Notes: a model not told the origin generated them from the sequence alone. A stretch of 64,000 bases of DNA from JBAXAM01 sp964213355 (GCA_964213355.1 CAXOVY010000011.1:1-64000), one strand, 5' to 3'; shown: positions 52,573-62,250, numbered from the stretch's first letter. Numbers and translations: made by a program.

Positions 52573-54240
52573 TCACCCTCCCAATCGGGTTGTTGGCGAT
52601 GGTTGTTCTTCATGTGTAGGTTCTGTTTGTCTTTTTGTTATGCCTGGGGACTCAAGTGCTGACTTTTCATTAAGATTCACATGTGTAGATTCTGTTTGTC
52701 CTTTTGTTATGCCTGGAGACTCAAGTGCTGGCGTTTTGTTAAGATTCAAAGGAGCTTTTTCTGTATATTCTGATCTTCCATATGGACCAATATTTTTGCC
52801 AGTTATTTTGTATATCACATAGGAAAGTAAATGTCCTAATAAATAGCGAAGCCCTGTTGGATGGCTTTCAAGTTGAAGCCATGTATGTTTATTTCCAGCC
52901 GCATCCTTTCTTGTACCAAATAAAGCTTCTTTTACAAAAGGCCCTCTAACCGCAAACTGCTCATCTTCGGACTGATGAGAAGAAGCGCCTTTTCTGCTCA
53001 CAAGATTTTGTTTATTAAACTTGGACCACTTTCCATATAACCCAGCACCTTCGTCTGGAAAAATAATCTGTCCTCCCTTGAGAAACTCAGCTACTTTAGC
53101 TGTGACATCTTTTTTACGATCAAGCATGTTTTTTTCATCAGGCGCCGAATAAACATATTTGGTAAACAGCTCTAGCACATCTAAAGTTAACATTCTTTCA
53201 CTAAGTGAGGCTTTTTCTAAATTCTTAAGTATTTCATTTGTACCTGGTAGTCCTAAATTTTTTATATCCTCCTTTAAAACAGAAATTTCTACTTGCATAG
53301 CAAAAAAATCTCTCGCTATTTCAGAGGCATCCTCTATATTCCTTCCCTTTTGTAACTCTGTAAATTCTGCATAAAGCCACTTATCCCCAACACTAAGGGC
53401 AGAGAGTTTTCCAAGAGTATCTTGGGGTAGTTGTAGTAACTTTTTTAATTGTTCTTTATCCAATATACCAATAAAACTATCCGCGACCTTTAACTGCTGT
53501 TCTTTTAGATTCATAGGGGATTTTTCGGTATACTGAGATCTTCCATATGGGCCAATGTTCTTACCAGTAATTTTATATATGACATAAGAAATCATGTGTC
53601 CGAGCAAATAACGTAGCCCTGTCGGATGGCTTTCAAGTTGCAACCAAGTATATTTTTTACCATCTGAACCTATTCTGGTGCCAAACAAAGCCTCTTTTAC
53701 AAAAGGCCCTCTAACTGCAAACTGTTTATCGGCGGACTTATGAGAAGAAGCACCTTCTCTACTCACAAGATTTTGTTTATTAAACTTGGACCACTTTCCA
53801 TATAACCCTGCACCTTCGTCTGGAAAAATAATCTGTCCTCCCTTGAGAAACTCCGCTATCCTAACTGCAGTGTCATTTTTACGAGCAAGCATTTCTTTTT
53901 CATCAGGTGCGGCAGAATAAACATATTCGGTAAACTGTTCTAACACATCTAAAACTAACATTTTTTCACTAGGGGAAGCACGTTCTAAATTTTTTATTAT
54001 CTCATCTGCACCAGTTATAGTCCCTGATGATCCTAGTTCTTTTATATCTGCTTTGAGTGAATCAATACGCTTAAGTTGTTCAAAAAACTCTTTCTCTATT
54101 TCAGGATCAATATAAGTAGCGTTTGGTTTTATATCACGTGCGGCTAAAAACTCATTATAAAATTGCTTGTCTGCATCACTGAGCTTGTGCAATTTTATTG
54201 CTCCTACCCGCAACTTGAAAGCACCATTTTTATTTTGCAT
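52573..54240 (-). CDS. Unknown protein with a 255-residue internal tandem duplication
   Basis: This is a 555-residue soluble protein without signal peptide or membrane segments. Two copies of a unit of about 255 residues (765 bp) fill it: both contain EFLKGGQIIFPDEGAGLYGK, WSKFNKQNLVSR, FAVRGPFVKEALFGTR and the HPTGLRYLLGH / YVIYKITGKNIGPYGRS segment. Some stretches are nearly identical in DNA (around 53000-53090 versus 53765-53855), so the duplication is recent or maintained by conversion. The tail adds a 23-residue tandem repeat (ALESPGITKGQTESTHVN type). The start at 54240 follows GGGAGG six bases on; the longer frame is rejected. No domain is recognised. A translocated effector is possible but unproven. 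Confidence 0.75.
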   Translation of the reverse strand: MQNKNGAFKLRVGAIKLHKLSDADKQFYNEFLAARDIKPNATYIDPEIEKEFFEQLKRIDSLKADIKELGSSGTITGADEIIKNLERASPSEKMLVLDVLEQFTEYVYSAAPDEKEMLARKNDTAVRIAEFLKGGQIIFPDEGAGLYGKWSKFNKQNLVSREGASSHKSADKQFAVRGPFVKEALFGTRIGSDGKKYTWLQLESHPTGLRYLLGHMISYVIYKITGKNIGPYGRSQYTEKSPMNLKEQQLKVADSFIGILDKEQLKKLLQLPQDTLGKLSALSVGDKWLYAEFTELQKGRNIEDASEIARDFFAMQVEISVLKEDIKNLGLPGTNEILKNLEKASLSERMLTLDVLELFTKYVYSAPDEKNMLDRKKDVTAKVAEFLKGGQIIFPDEGAGLYGKWSKFNKQNLVSRKGASSHQSEDEQFAVRGPFVKEALFGTRKDAAGNKHTWLQLESHPTGLRYLLGHLLSYVIYKITGKNIGPYGRSEYTEKAPLNLNKTPALESPGITKGQTESTHVNLNEKSALESPGITKRQTEPTHEEQPSPTTRLGG

Positions 54241-54395
54241 ATATACCTCCCTGAAAACTCGTCCATAGCGATGCAAGCTGGTGATGCATCTCCTAGCACT
54301 ACTTTGTTTTTTATTTACGAAACAAATACCGGAGGTATTATACCCAAAAGCCAGGGTTATTACACTAATAAAATGTCAAAAATGGAACATATTAA

Positions 54396-55706
54396 CTATT
54401 TATCCCGTGGCAACAAAACCCAATAGGCGCCTTGGCTTTTCATGTGCCCAGCGATGAATGCTGCCTTGTCACTGCTACCCCAATAAACATCACCACGTAT
54501 AATACCTTTTATGGCACCACCAGTATCTTGTGCAATTAACAAATGGCGAAATGGAGCAAATGTTTGGGATGTGTTATCTGGAATCACTGTATCAAGCCAA
54601 ATGGGGACACCTAAAGGGAGATACCTTTTATCAATAGCAAGTGAGCGTTCGGGAGTTAATGGGACTTGCTGGCTTCCCAATGGAGCATCATTTTTTAGAA
54701 TTCTAAAAAACACATACGATGCGTTTTGGTTTAGGATGGTATCTATTTTTTCTGGATGCTGCATAAGCCAAGCGCGTATATCTTGCATCGAACTATTTTG
54801 TGGTGTTAGCTCATGACTCTTGATTAAAACTTTTCCAATCGAAACATAAGAGCGCCCATTAGATCCTTCATAACCAATTAAAAACTGTTTTGGTTCTGGT
54901 GGCACACAGATCATATTTCGGTTTTCTGTATCATTTATAATCGGAAAATATACTTTTGTTGTTTTTTCCTTACCACCTATTGGATCTATCGGTACTGAGA
55001 TCTGAAAATCTTCTTTACTTGAGCCTAGTTGTACAATTGCGGAACCTTGAACATGAGCAAAAGCAACGTCAATTTTATCATCACACCAGGCCAATACTTT
55101 AGCTTTTTTATCAATATCTCCTTTGATGATAGCAGCTCTGTCCGGATAACGATAAAGCAAATGGTTTTTTACTCGACCTACGATAGTTCTACCTTTTAGC
55201 TTTTCATCAAACGCACCTAGATCTACTTTTACCCAATCATCTGGAATCGCATAAATTGGCTCTACATGGTGTTCGTCTTGGGCTAAACTGCATTTCAAGG
55301 TTGGTAAATAATAACCAGTGAACAACCCTTTAGTTTTGAGATTATTATAAATACGATAAGGCTTGAACCAATATTCGAAAAATTTACGAGCGCCAGTCGC
55401 ATCACTCTTATCAACCTGATTAGTCGCCGAACAAATTTTTTGCCAAGTCTCAAATGTACCACTTTGTGGAATCGAGCGACTAAATGGTTTTTGGGGGTCT
55501 TGTTTTGCAATGGTTAAACACGATTTTTGTAAGGTTTCCAATGCCAAGCTATGATCGTCTTTTTCCCAGTCGGGCAAATACGCGAAATTTGTTCTGATCA
55601 AAATAAGATGTTGCCCAAACCAACTGCAATAGAAAGAAGTAAAAACCCCGGCCAAAAGTAGTAAGACTACTGCAAATATAATGAGCGCTACTTTTTTTGA
55701 TTTCAT
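54396..55706 (-). CDS. mltA: Membrane-bound lytic murein transglycosylase A
   Basis: MltA cleaves glycan strands with formation of anhydromuramic acid. An N-terminal membrane helix (residues 7-27) precedes the MltA barrel domain (FTGYYLPTLKCSL, SGxx-type GSAIVQLG, YEGSNGRSYVSIGKVLI) and the C-terminal 3D domain with catalytic Asp in LLIAQDTGGAIKGIIRGDVYWG. No clean lipobox is seen, unlike E. coli MltA, so it may be anchored by the helix. The length is 436 residues. Confidence 0.92.
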   Translation of the reverse strand: MKSKKVALIIFAVVLLLLAGVFTSFYCSWFGQHLILIRTNFAYLPDWEKDDHSLALETLQKSCLTIAKQDPQKPFSRSIPQSGTFETWQKICSATNQVDKSDATGARKFFEYWFKPYRIYNNLKTKGLFTGYYLPTLKCSLAQDEHHVEPIYAIPDDWVKVDLGAFDEKLKGRTIVGRVKNHLLYRYPDRAAIIKGDIDKKAKVLAWCDDKIDVAFAHVQGSAIVQLGSSKEDFQISVPIDPIGGKEKTTKVYFPIINDTENRNMICVPPEPKQFLIGYEGSNGRSYVSIGKVLIKSHELTPQNSSMQDIRAWLMQHPEKIDTILNQNASYVFFRILKNDAPLGSQQVPLTPERSLAIDKRYLPLGVPIWLDTVIPDNTSQTFAPFRHLLIAQDTGGAIKGIIRGDVYWGSSDKAAFIAGHMKSQGAYWVLLPRDK

Positions 55707-55710
55707 TTTT

Positions 55711-56490
55711 CTAGCTGATATTTTTTACAATTTGTGAAATCAGATTAAAAATATTCGCGTTGCCAGCAATTACATTACCAGTATGCATATAATTACCATT
55801 ACCACTAAAATCGTCAACTATGCCCCCAGCTTCTTTGACTATCAAAGATCCAGCAGCCATATCCCAAGGAGCAAGATTCATCTCCCAAAACCCATCAATA
55901 CGACCGCAGGCAACATAAGCAAAATCCAATGCCGCTGATCCACTGCGACGTGTTCCCGCAGCATGTGGCAAAATTGCAGCAAGTATTTTTAGGTACACAT
56001 CAATCTCTTTGATGGTTTTGTGGCCAAAACCAGAGGCTATTACAGAACCAGCGAATTGTTTACGCTGCGTGACACGCATTCTTCGATCATTAAGAAATGC
56101 ACCAGTACCACGCGTTGCAGTAAATAATTCCTGGCGCAATGGATCGTAAATTAAACCGTGCTCAATTATACTTTTGAATTGCACACCAATTGATATGCAA
56201 AAGTGGGGATGTCCATGAATAAAATTGGTGGTACCATCGATGGGATCAATAATCCAAGTATAATCGCTCTTACCACTTTTACCGCTTTCTTCACCAAGAA
56301 CAGCATGATCGGGATAAGCGTCACGAATAGTATTGATGATTTCCTGCTCTGACTGCTGATCAACTTCAGTGACAAAATCGTTATGGTTTTTTTCTGAAAC
56401 CTTAACGGTATCCAAACGATCAGTGGCGCGTAGAATAATTTTGCTAGCATTACGCGCGGCTTTGATAGCAATGTTCATTAGAGGGTGCAT
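55711..56490 (-). CDS. suhB: Inositol monophosphatase family protein SuhB
   Basis: SuhB hydrolyses inositol monophosphate in vitro and, in E. coli, binds the Nus complex on rRNA operons. Metal-site motifs GEESGKSGKSDYTWIIDPIDGTTNF (near 66-90) and APWDMAAGSLIVKEAGG (near 215) are intact. The start is the ATG at 56490, MHPLMNIAIKAAR, which matches E. coli SuhB; the longer frame adds a non-homologous hydrophobic stretch. The length is 259 residues. It ends 4 bases before mltA. Confidence 0.93.
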   Translation of the reverse strand: MHPLMNIAIKAARNASKIILRATDRLDTVKVSEKNHNDFVTEVDQQSEQEIINTIRDAYPDHAVLGEESGKSGKSDYTWIIDPIDGTTNFIHGHPHFCISIGVQFKSIIEHGLIYDPLRQELFTATRGTGAFLNDRRMRVTQRKQFAGSVIASGFGHKTIKEIDVYLKILAAILPHAAGTRRSGSAALDFAYVACGRIDGFWEMNLAPWDMAAGSLIVKEAGGIVDDFSGNGNYMHTGNVIAGNANIFNLISQIVKNIS

Positions 56491-56575
56491 AGCGCAAGAA
56501 TAGCAAAAATACGAACAGAGCACAAAATTTATATGTCGCAAGTGAAGGAAAGATACAAAAAAAACCACTCATATT

Positions 56576-58531
56576 TTATACCTTTGGCCTAAGAGGCTTT
56601 TCCTCTTCACCTGCTTGCTTTGTTTCTGCAGATCTACTTGAAGCTTTTTTCTCTATTGCCTCTACTTTATTTATCAATCCTACCACCTTATGTCCAGCAA
56701 ATTCTCGCGGTGCAAAAAATCTGAATAATGGAGACGAACGAAGATTTAATAATTTTATTAAAAAGAATTTTACTCGTTCCAAGAATGCTAAATCCTTCTC
56801 ATTTTTCGAAAAAACTCCGCTGTTTATTACCTCTTTGAAGTTGTTCGACTTGGCAAATTTTTCAATACTGTTCTCAACATTATTACGTGACTTACTCCAA
56901 TTAGGGATAACATCCATAAATTTTTGAATAATTTCTCTCTTCTCTTTTTTATCTGCATCGGTTATATTTGCATCTTTATTGCATAAATTAAGATATTCTT
57001 CACATTCCTTTCGAATTTCGTTTATTAGCGCTACTTTCTCAAAAGTTAGCGCTATTTCTTTCATTTTCACTTCACACTGTGTATTTGGTTTTACCGCCTC
57101 TGGATCATTTTTACCAAAAAAGCTTTGTGACAAGTTTTCGACATAACTCATGTCTACTTCATCAGCATTTTGGAGACGGATCGCTACATCAGCTAATTCT
57201 TTTATTGCCTTAGAGACAGAACCTAATTCTGGTTGACGATATTCTGCCTTAAGCAATCTCTTATCTAGTTCTCTACACAATCCATGAATTAGACCGCGTA
57301 TTTCTTTATCATTTATATTTAGTAGCGATACTTCTAAATTTTTCAGGTTTCCAGCTACGATCCCATGACCATTCTTATTTTTCATTCCGTCTGTTAGGTT
57401 TTTTCGCGCTATTTCCTTAAAAACTTGCGCCACTTCTTTCATTTTTACTTCACATTGTGTGTTTGGTTTTACCGCCTCTGGATTATTCTTACCAAAAAAG
57501 CTTTGTGACAAGTTTTCGGCATAACTCACGTCTATTTCGTTGGCATTTTGGAGACGGATCGCTACATCAGCTAATTCTTTTATTGCCTTAGAGACAGATT
57601 CTAATTCTGGTTGATAATTGCGATACTCTGCCTCAAACAATCTCATGGCTAAATCTTTACACAATCCATCAATTAGAGCATGTATTTTTTCATCCTTTAT
57701 ACTTGATAGCGACCTTTCTAAATTTTGCCAGTTTTCCTCTATGGTCTTATGACCAAATTCTAATGAACTTGACCGTATACAATTCACTATATTTTCTGGA
57801 TAGAATCCATCTAGATATCGCTCATCTGAAAGTTTTTTACGAATTGCCTCCTTATTCGCTGGAGTGATTTCTAAACCAAATTCTTTTCCATAAAAAGTCT
57901 TATAATTCTTTTTGAAATCCTCTTTTTTACTAAAGTCCTTCCCTAAAATTCTCTCCAGATCCTTATCACTATATAATGGTTTAGAAGAACATCTTTCATA
58001 AAATTCCTTCATATCTTCAAAACCGTTTATATCGCATGCATATAAACCTTCTACCTTCTGTTCTCTTACACTTTCCACCTGCTTCAATTGATCATCTATT
58101 AATATGGCTTCGGCATCTTTATTACCCGATGTCCTTCTATAATTCTCTAACATTTCCTTCATTTTAGGGCCTTTTAACCCCCCAGTAACACGCTCCACAC
58201 CTTTTATTTTCGGTCCATCTTTACCAAATGCGCTCTCATACCAATTTACAATCTCGTCTGTTGATTTAGTACCAATTTTCCCACCAGACAATAACGGCTC
58301 AACGATTTTTGGTCGTGCAGTTAAGATATAAATATCATATCCTGCTTCTTCCGCTAGGCTAATATACTTTACAAGCGCTTGTCGTATGTTACTCTCCGTA
58401 TCTTGTATGATGCCATAGGCAGGGTTTTTATCTATTTTTTGAACTAAAGCAGTGCCATCAAGGTCTAGCACAATAATTCCTTTTTTGGGTTTACTCTTTA
58501 CAACACCATCAGTTGTTTTTATCGGCTGCAT
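56576..58531 (-). CDS. HAD-like phosphatase-domain protein with tandem helical repeats
   Basis: Residues 17-185 look like a HAD phosphatase: motif I IIVLDLDGTALV (DxD, Asp23/Asp25), motif II ILTARPK, motif III lysine in GLKGPKMKEM and motif IV AILIDDQ. The remaining 460 residues are helical and contain a tandem repeat of 126 residues (378 bp): AIKELADVAIRLQNA, ENLSQSFFGK and AVKPNTQCEVKMKE occur twice with almost no change. No signal peptide or membrane segment is present; a good Shine-Dalgarno (GGAG) precedes the ATG. It could act on a phosphorylated metabolite, nucleic acid end or protein; a host-directed role is only a guess. The C-terminus is lysine/glutamate rich. Confidence 0.75.
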   Translation of the reverse strand: MQPIKTTDGVVKSKPKKGIIVLDLDGTALVQKIDKNPAYGIIQDTESNIRQALVKYISLAEEAGYDIYILTARPKIVEPLLSGGKIGTKSTDEIVNWYESAFGKDGPKIKGVERVTGGLKGPKMKEMLENYRRTSGNKDAEAILIDDQLKQVESVREQKVEGLYACDINGFEDMKEFYERCSSKPLYSDKDLERILGKDFSKKEDFKKNYKTFYGKEFGLEITPANKEAIRKKLSDERYLDGFYPENIVNCIRSSSLEFGHKTIEENWQNLERSLSSIKDEKIHALIDGLCKDLAMRLFEAEYRNYQPELESVSKAIKELADVAIRLQNANEIDVSYAENLSQSFFGKNNPEAVKPNTQCEVKMKEVAQVFKEIARKNLTDGMKNKNGHGIVAGNLKNLEVSLLNINDKEIRGLIHGLCRELDKRLLKAEYRQPELGSVSKAIKELADVAIRLQNADEVDMSYVENLSQSFFGKNDPEAVKPNTQCEVKMKEIALTFEKVALINEIRKECEEYLNLCNKDANITDADKKEKREIIQKFMDVIPNWSKSRNNVENSIEKFAKSNNFKEVINSGVFSKNEKDLAFLERVKFFLIKLLNLRSSPLFRFFAPREFAGHKVVGLINKVEAIEKKASSRSAETKQAGEEEKPLRPKV

Positions 58532-58549
58532 GTTTTTGGATCTCCTTTC

Positions 58550-59908
58550 TTAGTTGAAACAAACAAACCTAAGCACAATCAAGGCTGTTAAAACATACAT
58601 CAGCCAGTGCACTACGCGCCACTTACCTGTAGCAACTTTTAATAAAACATAAAAGGTAATACCAGCAGAAATTCCATTAGCAATACTATAAGTGAGCGGC
58701 ATAAGAATTATGGTCAAAAATGCCGGCATGCCTTCGCTAAAATCTTTAAAATCTATATTGTGCACACTCGAAAGCATAAAAGCACCAAGCAATATTAAGG
58801 CCGGCGCCGTAGCCGCATTTGGAATAATTATAAATAGTGAACTTAAAAATAGGGACAATAAAAAAAGTATACCTGTAGTTACCGCGGTCAATCCTGTCCT
58901 ACCGCCAGCGCTTATTCCCACTATCGACTCAAGATATTCGGTCAACGTTGGTGATCCCAAAAATGCACCAAAACATGATCCAATAGAATCAACTAACATT
59001 GCCCTACCAATTATGCGCTTACTGCCTGGTTTGTCTAAGATTCCCGCTTTATGCGTCGTCGAAATTAACGTGCCAAAAGTATCCATCAAACCGACAAAAA
59101 CAAAAGTAAAAATTACCGAAAACATGCTCAGATTCAATGCGCCTCTTATATCTAAAACACCAATATTTAAATTCTGCCAAGATGGCAATCCAAAATGAAT
59201 ATCATGAATATTAGTCAACCCTAAAGGGATCCCAATTAAAGTACTTATAACAATACCCAGTAAAACAGCCCCTCTAACATTTGAGACCACAAAAACTGAA
59301 GTTATTGCCAACCCAATTAATACCAACAAAGTATCCGGATTAGAAAAACTACTTAAATTTAAATTCCATTCAAAAAATGCTAAATGTGCCACTCCATTAG
59401 ATGCATTAATTGCATCAAGTGATGGTCCAACATGAGTAACTGCTTCTACTAGATGTGACATCCTCAAACCAATAAACGTAAGGAAAAAGCCAATACCAAC
59501 AGTTAGTGCATGCTTCAAAGAACTAGGAATTGCATCAACCAATATCTGGCGAACGCGAATTGCCGTGAGAATAAAAAGAATACCACCTGAAACAAAAACA
59601 GCGCCGAGCGCTGTCTGCCATGGAATGCCATCAGCTTGCGTAACAATAGCGACAAAGTAGGCACCTAATCCTAAGCTTGGACCTAGTGCGACTGGCAAAT
59701 TAGCAAAAAACCCCATCGCAATACTAACAAAACCAATACCCAAACAAGTTGCAAAAAACACGGCTTCTTTGTTCATTCCGGTATCAGCTAGAATCGTTGG
59801 CATCACGGCTAAAATATAAGCCATGGTTATAAACGTTGTTAGACCGGCTAACAGTTCAGTTGTTACTGTTGTTGCATTTCTATCTAACTTAAAAATTTTA
59901 TTTAGCAC
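58550..59908 (-). CDS. NCS2-family purine permease (guanine/hypoxanthine/adenine type)
   Basis: This is an inner-membrane proton symporter for purine bases with about 13 helices and 452 residues. The N-terminal GLTTFITMAYILAVMP and GPSLGLGAYF (first Q/E-like region) and the SPTLTEYLESIVGISAGGRTG segment place it with the AdeP/GhxP (AzgA-like) subgroup rather than UraA or XanQ. It starts with GTG, after GAGGAT. Its role would be purine scavenging, which pairs with hpt in this window. Confidence 0.9.
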   Translation of the reverse strand: MLNKIFKLDRNATTVTTELLAGLTTFITMAYILAVMPTILADTGMNKEAVFFATCLGIGFVSIAMGFFANLPVALGPSLGLGAYFVAIVTQADGIPWQTALGAVFVSGGILFILTAIRVRQILVDAIPSSLKHALTVGIGFFLTFIGLRMSHLVEAVTHVGPSLDAINASNGVAHLAFFEWNLNLSSFSNPDTLLVLIGLAITSVFVVSNVRGAVLLGIVISTLIGIPLGLTNIHDIHFGLPSWQNLNIGVLDIRGALNLSMFSVIFTFVFVGLMDTFGTLISTTHKAGILDKPGSKRIIGRAMLVDSIGSCFGAFLGSPTLTEYLESIVGISAGGRTGLTAVTTGILFLLSLFLSSLFIIIPNAATAPALILLGAFMLSSVHNIDFKDFSEGMPAFLTIILMPLTYSIANGISAGITFYVLLKVATGKWRVVHWLMYVLTALIVLRFVCFN

Positions 59909-59935
59909 GAAGCATCCTCTATAATTTGATTAGTA

Positions 59936-60142
59936 TTACATTCCGGGTTCAGGGTGCGAAACGCTCGACTCCACTTCTTTTTTTGGCGTTATTGCTCTTA
60001 AATCTTGTAAAAATTCTCCTATTGGTTTTTTACGCTGCTTGTCCCCTAAAAAACTGTCAATGAGTTGATCATAATCACGGTGGTACTTGTTCATTTCTTG
60101 TTTCAATACCTCTAATAGTGCAATCGCTTTTGTTAATGCCAT
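59936..60142 (-). CDS. Small helical protein, unknown function
   Basis: This is a 68-residue protein of charged helices with a polar tail (ESSVSHPEPGM). AAGGAGG seven bases upstream of the ATG is very strong, which supports it being real. No family is recognised. It lies 30 bases after another unknown gene on the same strand, suggesting a two-gene unit. Confidence 0.55.
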   Translation of the reverse strand: MALTKAIALLEVLKQEMNKYHRDYDQLIDSFLGDKQRKKPIGEFLQDLRAITPKKEVESSVSHPEPGM

Positions 60143-60172
60143 ATATCCTCCTTATCAAAGCTTCCCAAATTT

Positions 60173-60667
60173 TTAGATTATTAATGTTTGGCGTATTTTA
60201 TCTAAAATTCGTCTAATGGTTATGTTTTGTTCTGTTAATTTTTCTATATGCAACTGTTTAGACACTTCACTCTTAAAATTATCTATTAGTATTTTTTTAA
60301 AACCTGTCAAATGTCGCACCGTTCCCCTAGATGCTGCAAGTTTATGCCACTTTGTTATATCCGCGCTAGACAAAAAACCAGGTGGTTTACTACCAAACAT
60401 TGCAGCCGGATCATCCAATACTTTGATAGCAGCCTCAAATTCCTTGGTCCGCCTATTTAACTCCTCTGTAAGTCTAGTTTGCAACGCCATAACATGCCGA
60501 TCTACTTTATCTATAGTAGGATCTAATTTCTCTATTAACTCCCCATATTTTCTAGGGTCTTTAGCTAGCTCCAACAACCGCGTTATATCGTTGTTCACCT
60601 GGAGCATATGCTGTTGCACTTTATCGTTACCAATATAATCAACATTCACAAGGTCAGTAGGATCCAT
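60173..60667 (-). CDS. Coiled-coil protein, unknown function
   Basis: This is a 164-residue, mainly helical protein with no signal peptide. The start is the ATG at 60667 (MDPTDLVNV) with GAGGAG seven bases upstream; longer in-frame starts lack a ribosome site. Helices around residues 20-85 have a heptad-like pattern. No domain is recognised. It is likely co-transcribed with the 68-residue gene downstream. Confidence 0.6.
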   Translation of the reverse strand: MDPTDLVNVDYIGNDKVQQHMLQVNNDITRLLELAKDPRKYGELIEKLDPTIDKVDRHVMALQTRLTEELNRRTKEFEAAIKVLDDPAAMFGSKPPGFLSSADITKWHKLAASRGTVRHLTGFKKILIDNFKSEVSKQLHIEKLTEQNITIRRILDKIRQTLII

Positions 60668-60777
60668 ATAATAACTCCTCATATTTTTTACAAAACAGTC
60701 TGTTCTTTCCGAAGGCGGGAGCATTATACTTGCTTAGCATTCGTACCTCAAGGATAACTATCACACAATGATAAGAT

Positions 60778-61482
60778 TTATTTTAAAAATAGCTCCCTAC
60801 TCTTCAGCGGCTTATTACCCAGCAAAACAGCCAACACTGAGCGTAACAAACGCTTAGCATCACGAAGTTCATCTGGCGTAATTAATGTTCCAACATGTAG
60901 TGCCAACAAACTTTTTCCGGGAAAATTATATAGATCATTAGAAGATTTGTCTTTTTTCAATCCCACACCAAACTCAAAAACATATTTTTCACTTGGCAAC
61001 ACCAACTCATTATCAATTGTTCGATCCAATTGCAAACCATAACCAAGATCTACCAACAAGTATTTCTCAAACAATCTAAGTGCAGGTTCAGGTTGCGTGG
61101 TACCCGTCAAAACAGTAAGTGTATGCTGATAAGCTTGATAAACATTAGGATGCGGTTCGTGCTGCTGTAATAAACGTATCAATAGTTCATTCAAATAAAA
61201 ACCACTCAGCAGCATATTCCCGCCAAGTTTATAACTTAAACCATTTGCCTCCACTTGCTGGAGAGTTTGCAAATCGGTTTTACCGCTAAAAGAAACTAAT
61301 AGGGGCGAAAATGGTGCAAGTAAACCATGAGACCGTGAACGTTGACTTCGTACGCCACGAGCAAGAACAGTTAAACGTCCATGTTCTGCGGTTAACAATT
61401 CAACTAAAAGACTAGTATCACGATAAGGCCTGGAGTGAAGAACAAAAGCGGATTGCAACACCACGTGCGCAGTAACGGTCAT
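60778..61482 (-). CDS. recO: DNA repair protein RecO
   Basis: RecO works with RecR to load RecA onto SSB-coated DNA. The N-terminal OB-fold (residues 1-80, with ALVLHSRPYRDTSLLVELLTAEHGRLTVLARGVR-like order) and helical C-terminal domain (QLLRLFEKYLLVDLGYGLQ-type) are clear. The four-cysteine zinc site of some RecO proteins is absent, as in E. coli. The length is 234 residues. It overlaps the nlpD stop by 4 bases (ATGA). Confidence 0.93.
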   Translation of the reverse strand: MTVTAHVVLQSAFVLHSRPYRDTSLLVELLTAEHGRLTVLARGVRSQRSRSHGLLAPFSPLLVSFSGKTDLQTLQQVEANGLSYKLGGNMLLSGFYLNELLIRLLQQHEPHPNVYQAYQHTLTVLTGTTQPEPALRLFEKYLLVDLGYGLQLDRTIDNELVLPSEKYVFEFGVGLKKDKSSNDLYNFPGKSLLALHVGTLITPDELRDAKRLLRSVLAVLLGNKPLKSRELFLK

Positions 61483-62225
61483 GGTTTTTTCGGTAAATAT
61501 AAAAGTGGATCAATTGGTTTGCCAATTTGGCGTATTTCAAAATGGAGCCGTACATTTCCTGCATCATCATTTCCCATGGTTGCAATTTTTTGCCCGGCAA
61601 TTACCGTTTGGCCCTCATGTACTAACATGGTTTTATTATAAGCATAAGCACTTAAATAGTCGTCATTGTGTTTTATAATAATCAACTTGCCATAACTGCG
61701 TATTCCCGTACCACTATACACAACTTTACCGGAATTACTTGCAAATATTGGATCGTCGTGCTTACCCTTAATATCTATCCCTCTGTTACCAACTAGGTTG
61801 CTATCAAACCTTGTAACTATAGTACCTCGCGCTGGCCACGACCAGCCTTTTAATGGCCGGATGTTGGTTTTATCCCGAACAAATAATGGTCTTAAAGAAA
61901 AATTATTTTTCGTGGTTTTTGACGAAACAATATATAGACGCTGACCCGAACGCAAAAAATATGGAGAACTTATATTATTTCTTTTAGCAAGGTCACGATA
62001 ATCTAAGCCAAATGCCCAAGCAATAGAATACAAAGTGTCTTTTTTTTGTACAACATAGGCATTTTTTCCAGCAGCCGACTCTTGCCACCCCTCTCTAACT
62101 GGTGGCAATTTAATAAGCTTGCGATGGGGGTGGGAACATCCAGTAACTACAGTAAGTGACAAAAACAAAACAAAAGAGCCGACCAACCATTTTGTTTTTT
62201 TTATTGGACAAAAATTTTGTTGCAT
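61479..62225 (-). CDS. nlpD: NlpD-like LysM/LytM lipoprotein
   Basis: NlpD activates the amidase AmiC at the septum. A signal peptide with lipobox VTGC (Cys30) is followed by a LysM domain (near 55-98, VQKKDTLYSIAWAFG) and a LytM/M23 domain. The first metal-ligand histidine of active M23 enzymes is replaced (NRGIDIKG), while LHFEIRQIG is kept, as in E. coli NlpD; so it is probably a non-catalytic activator. The stretch GKLIIIKHNDDYLSAYAYN also matches NlpD. The length is 248 residues. The surE-nlpD order is conserved; pcm and rpoS are not here. Confidence 0.92.
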   Translation of the reverse strand: MQQNFCPIKKTKWLVGSFVLFLSLTVVTGCSHPHRKLIKLPPVREGWQESAAGKNAYVVQKKDTLYSIAWAFGLDYRDLAKRNNISSPYFLRSGQRLYIVSSKTTKNNFSLRPLFVRDKTNIRPLKGWSWPARGTIVTRFDSNLVGNRGIDIKGKHDDPIFASNSGKVVYSGTGIRSYGKLIIIKHNDDYLSAYAYNKTMLVHEGQTVIAGQKIATMGNDDAGNVRLHFEIRQIGKPIDPLLYLPKKP

Positions 62226-62250
62226 ATATTCATTAGACTTTTTTAAACTT

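Noticed and set aside
58692..59198. Plus-strand 168-codon frame
   Set aside because: It is antisense to the NCS2 permease; no ribosome site or homology.
60216..60638. Plus-strand 140-codon frame
   Set aside because: It is antisense to a minus-strand gene with a strong ribosome site; its composition is that of a reverse-strand shadow.
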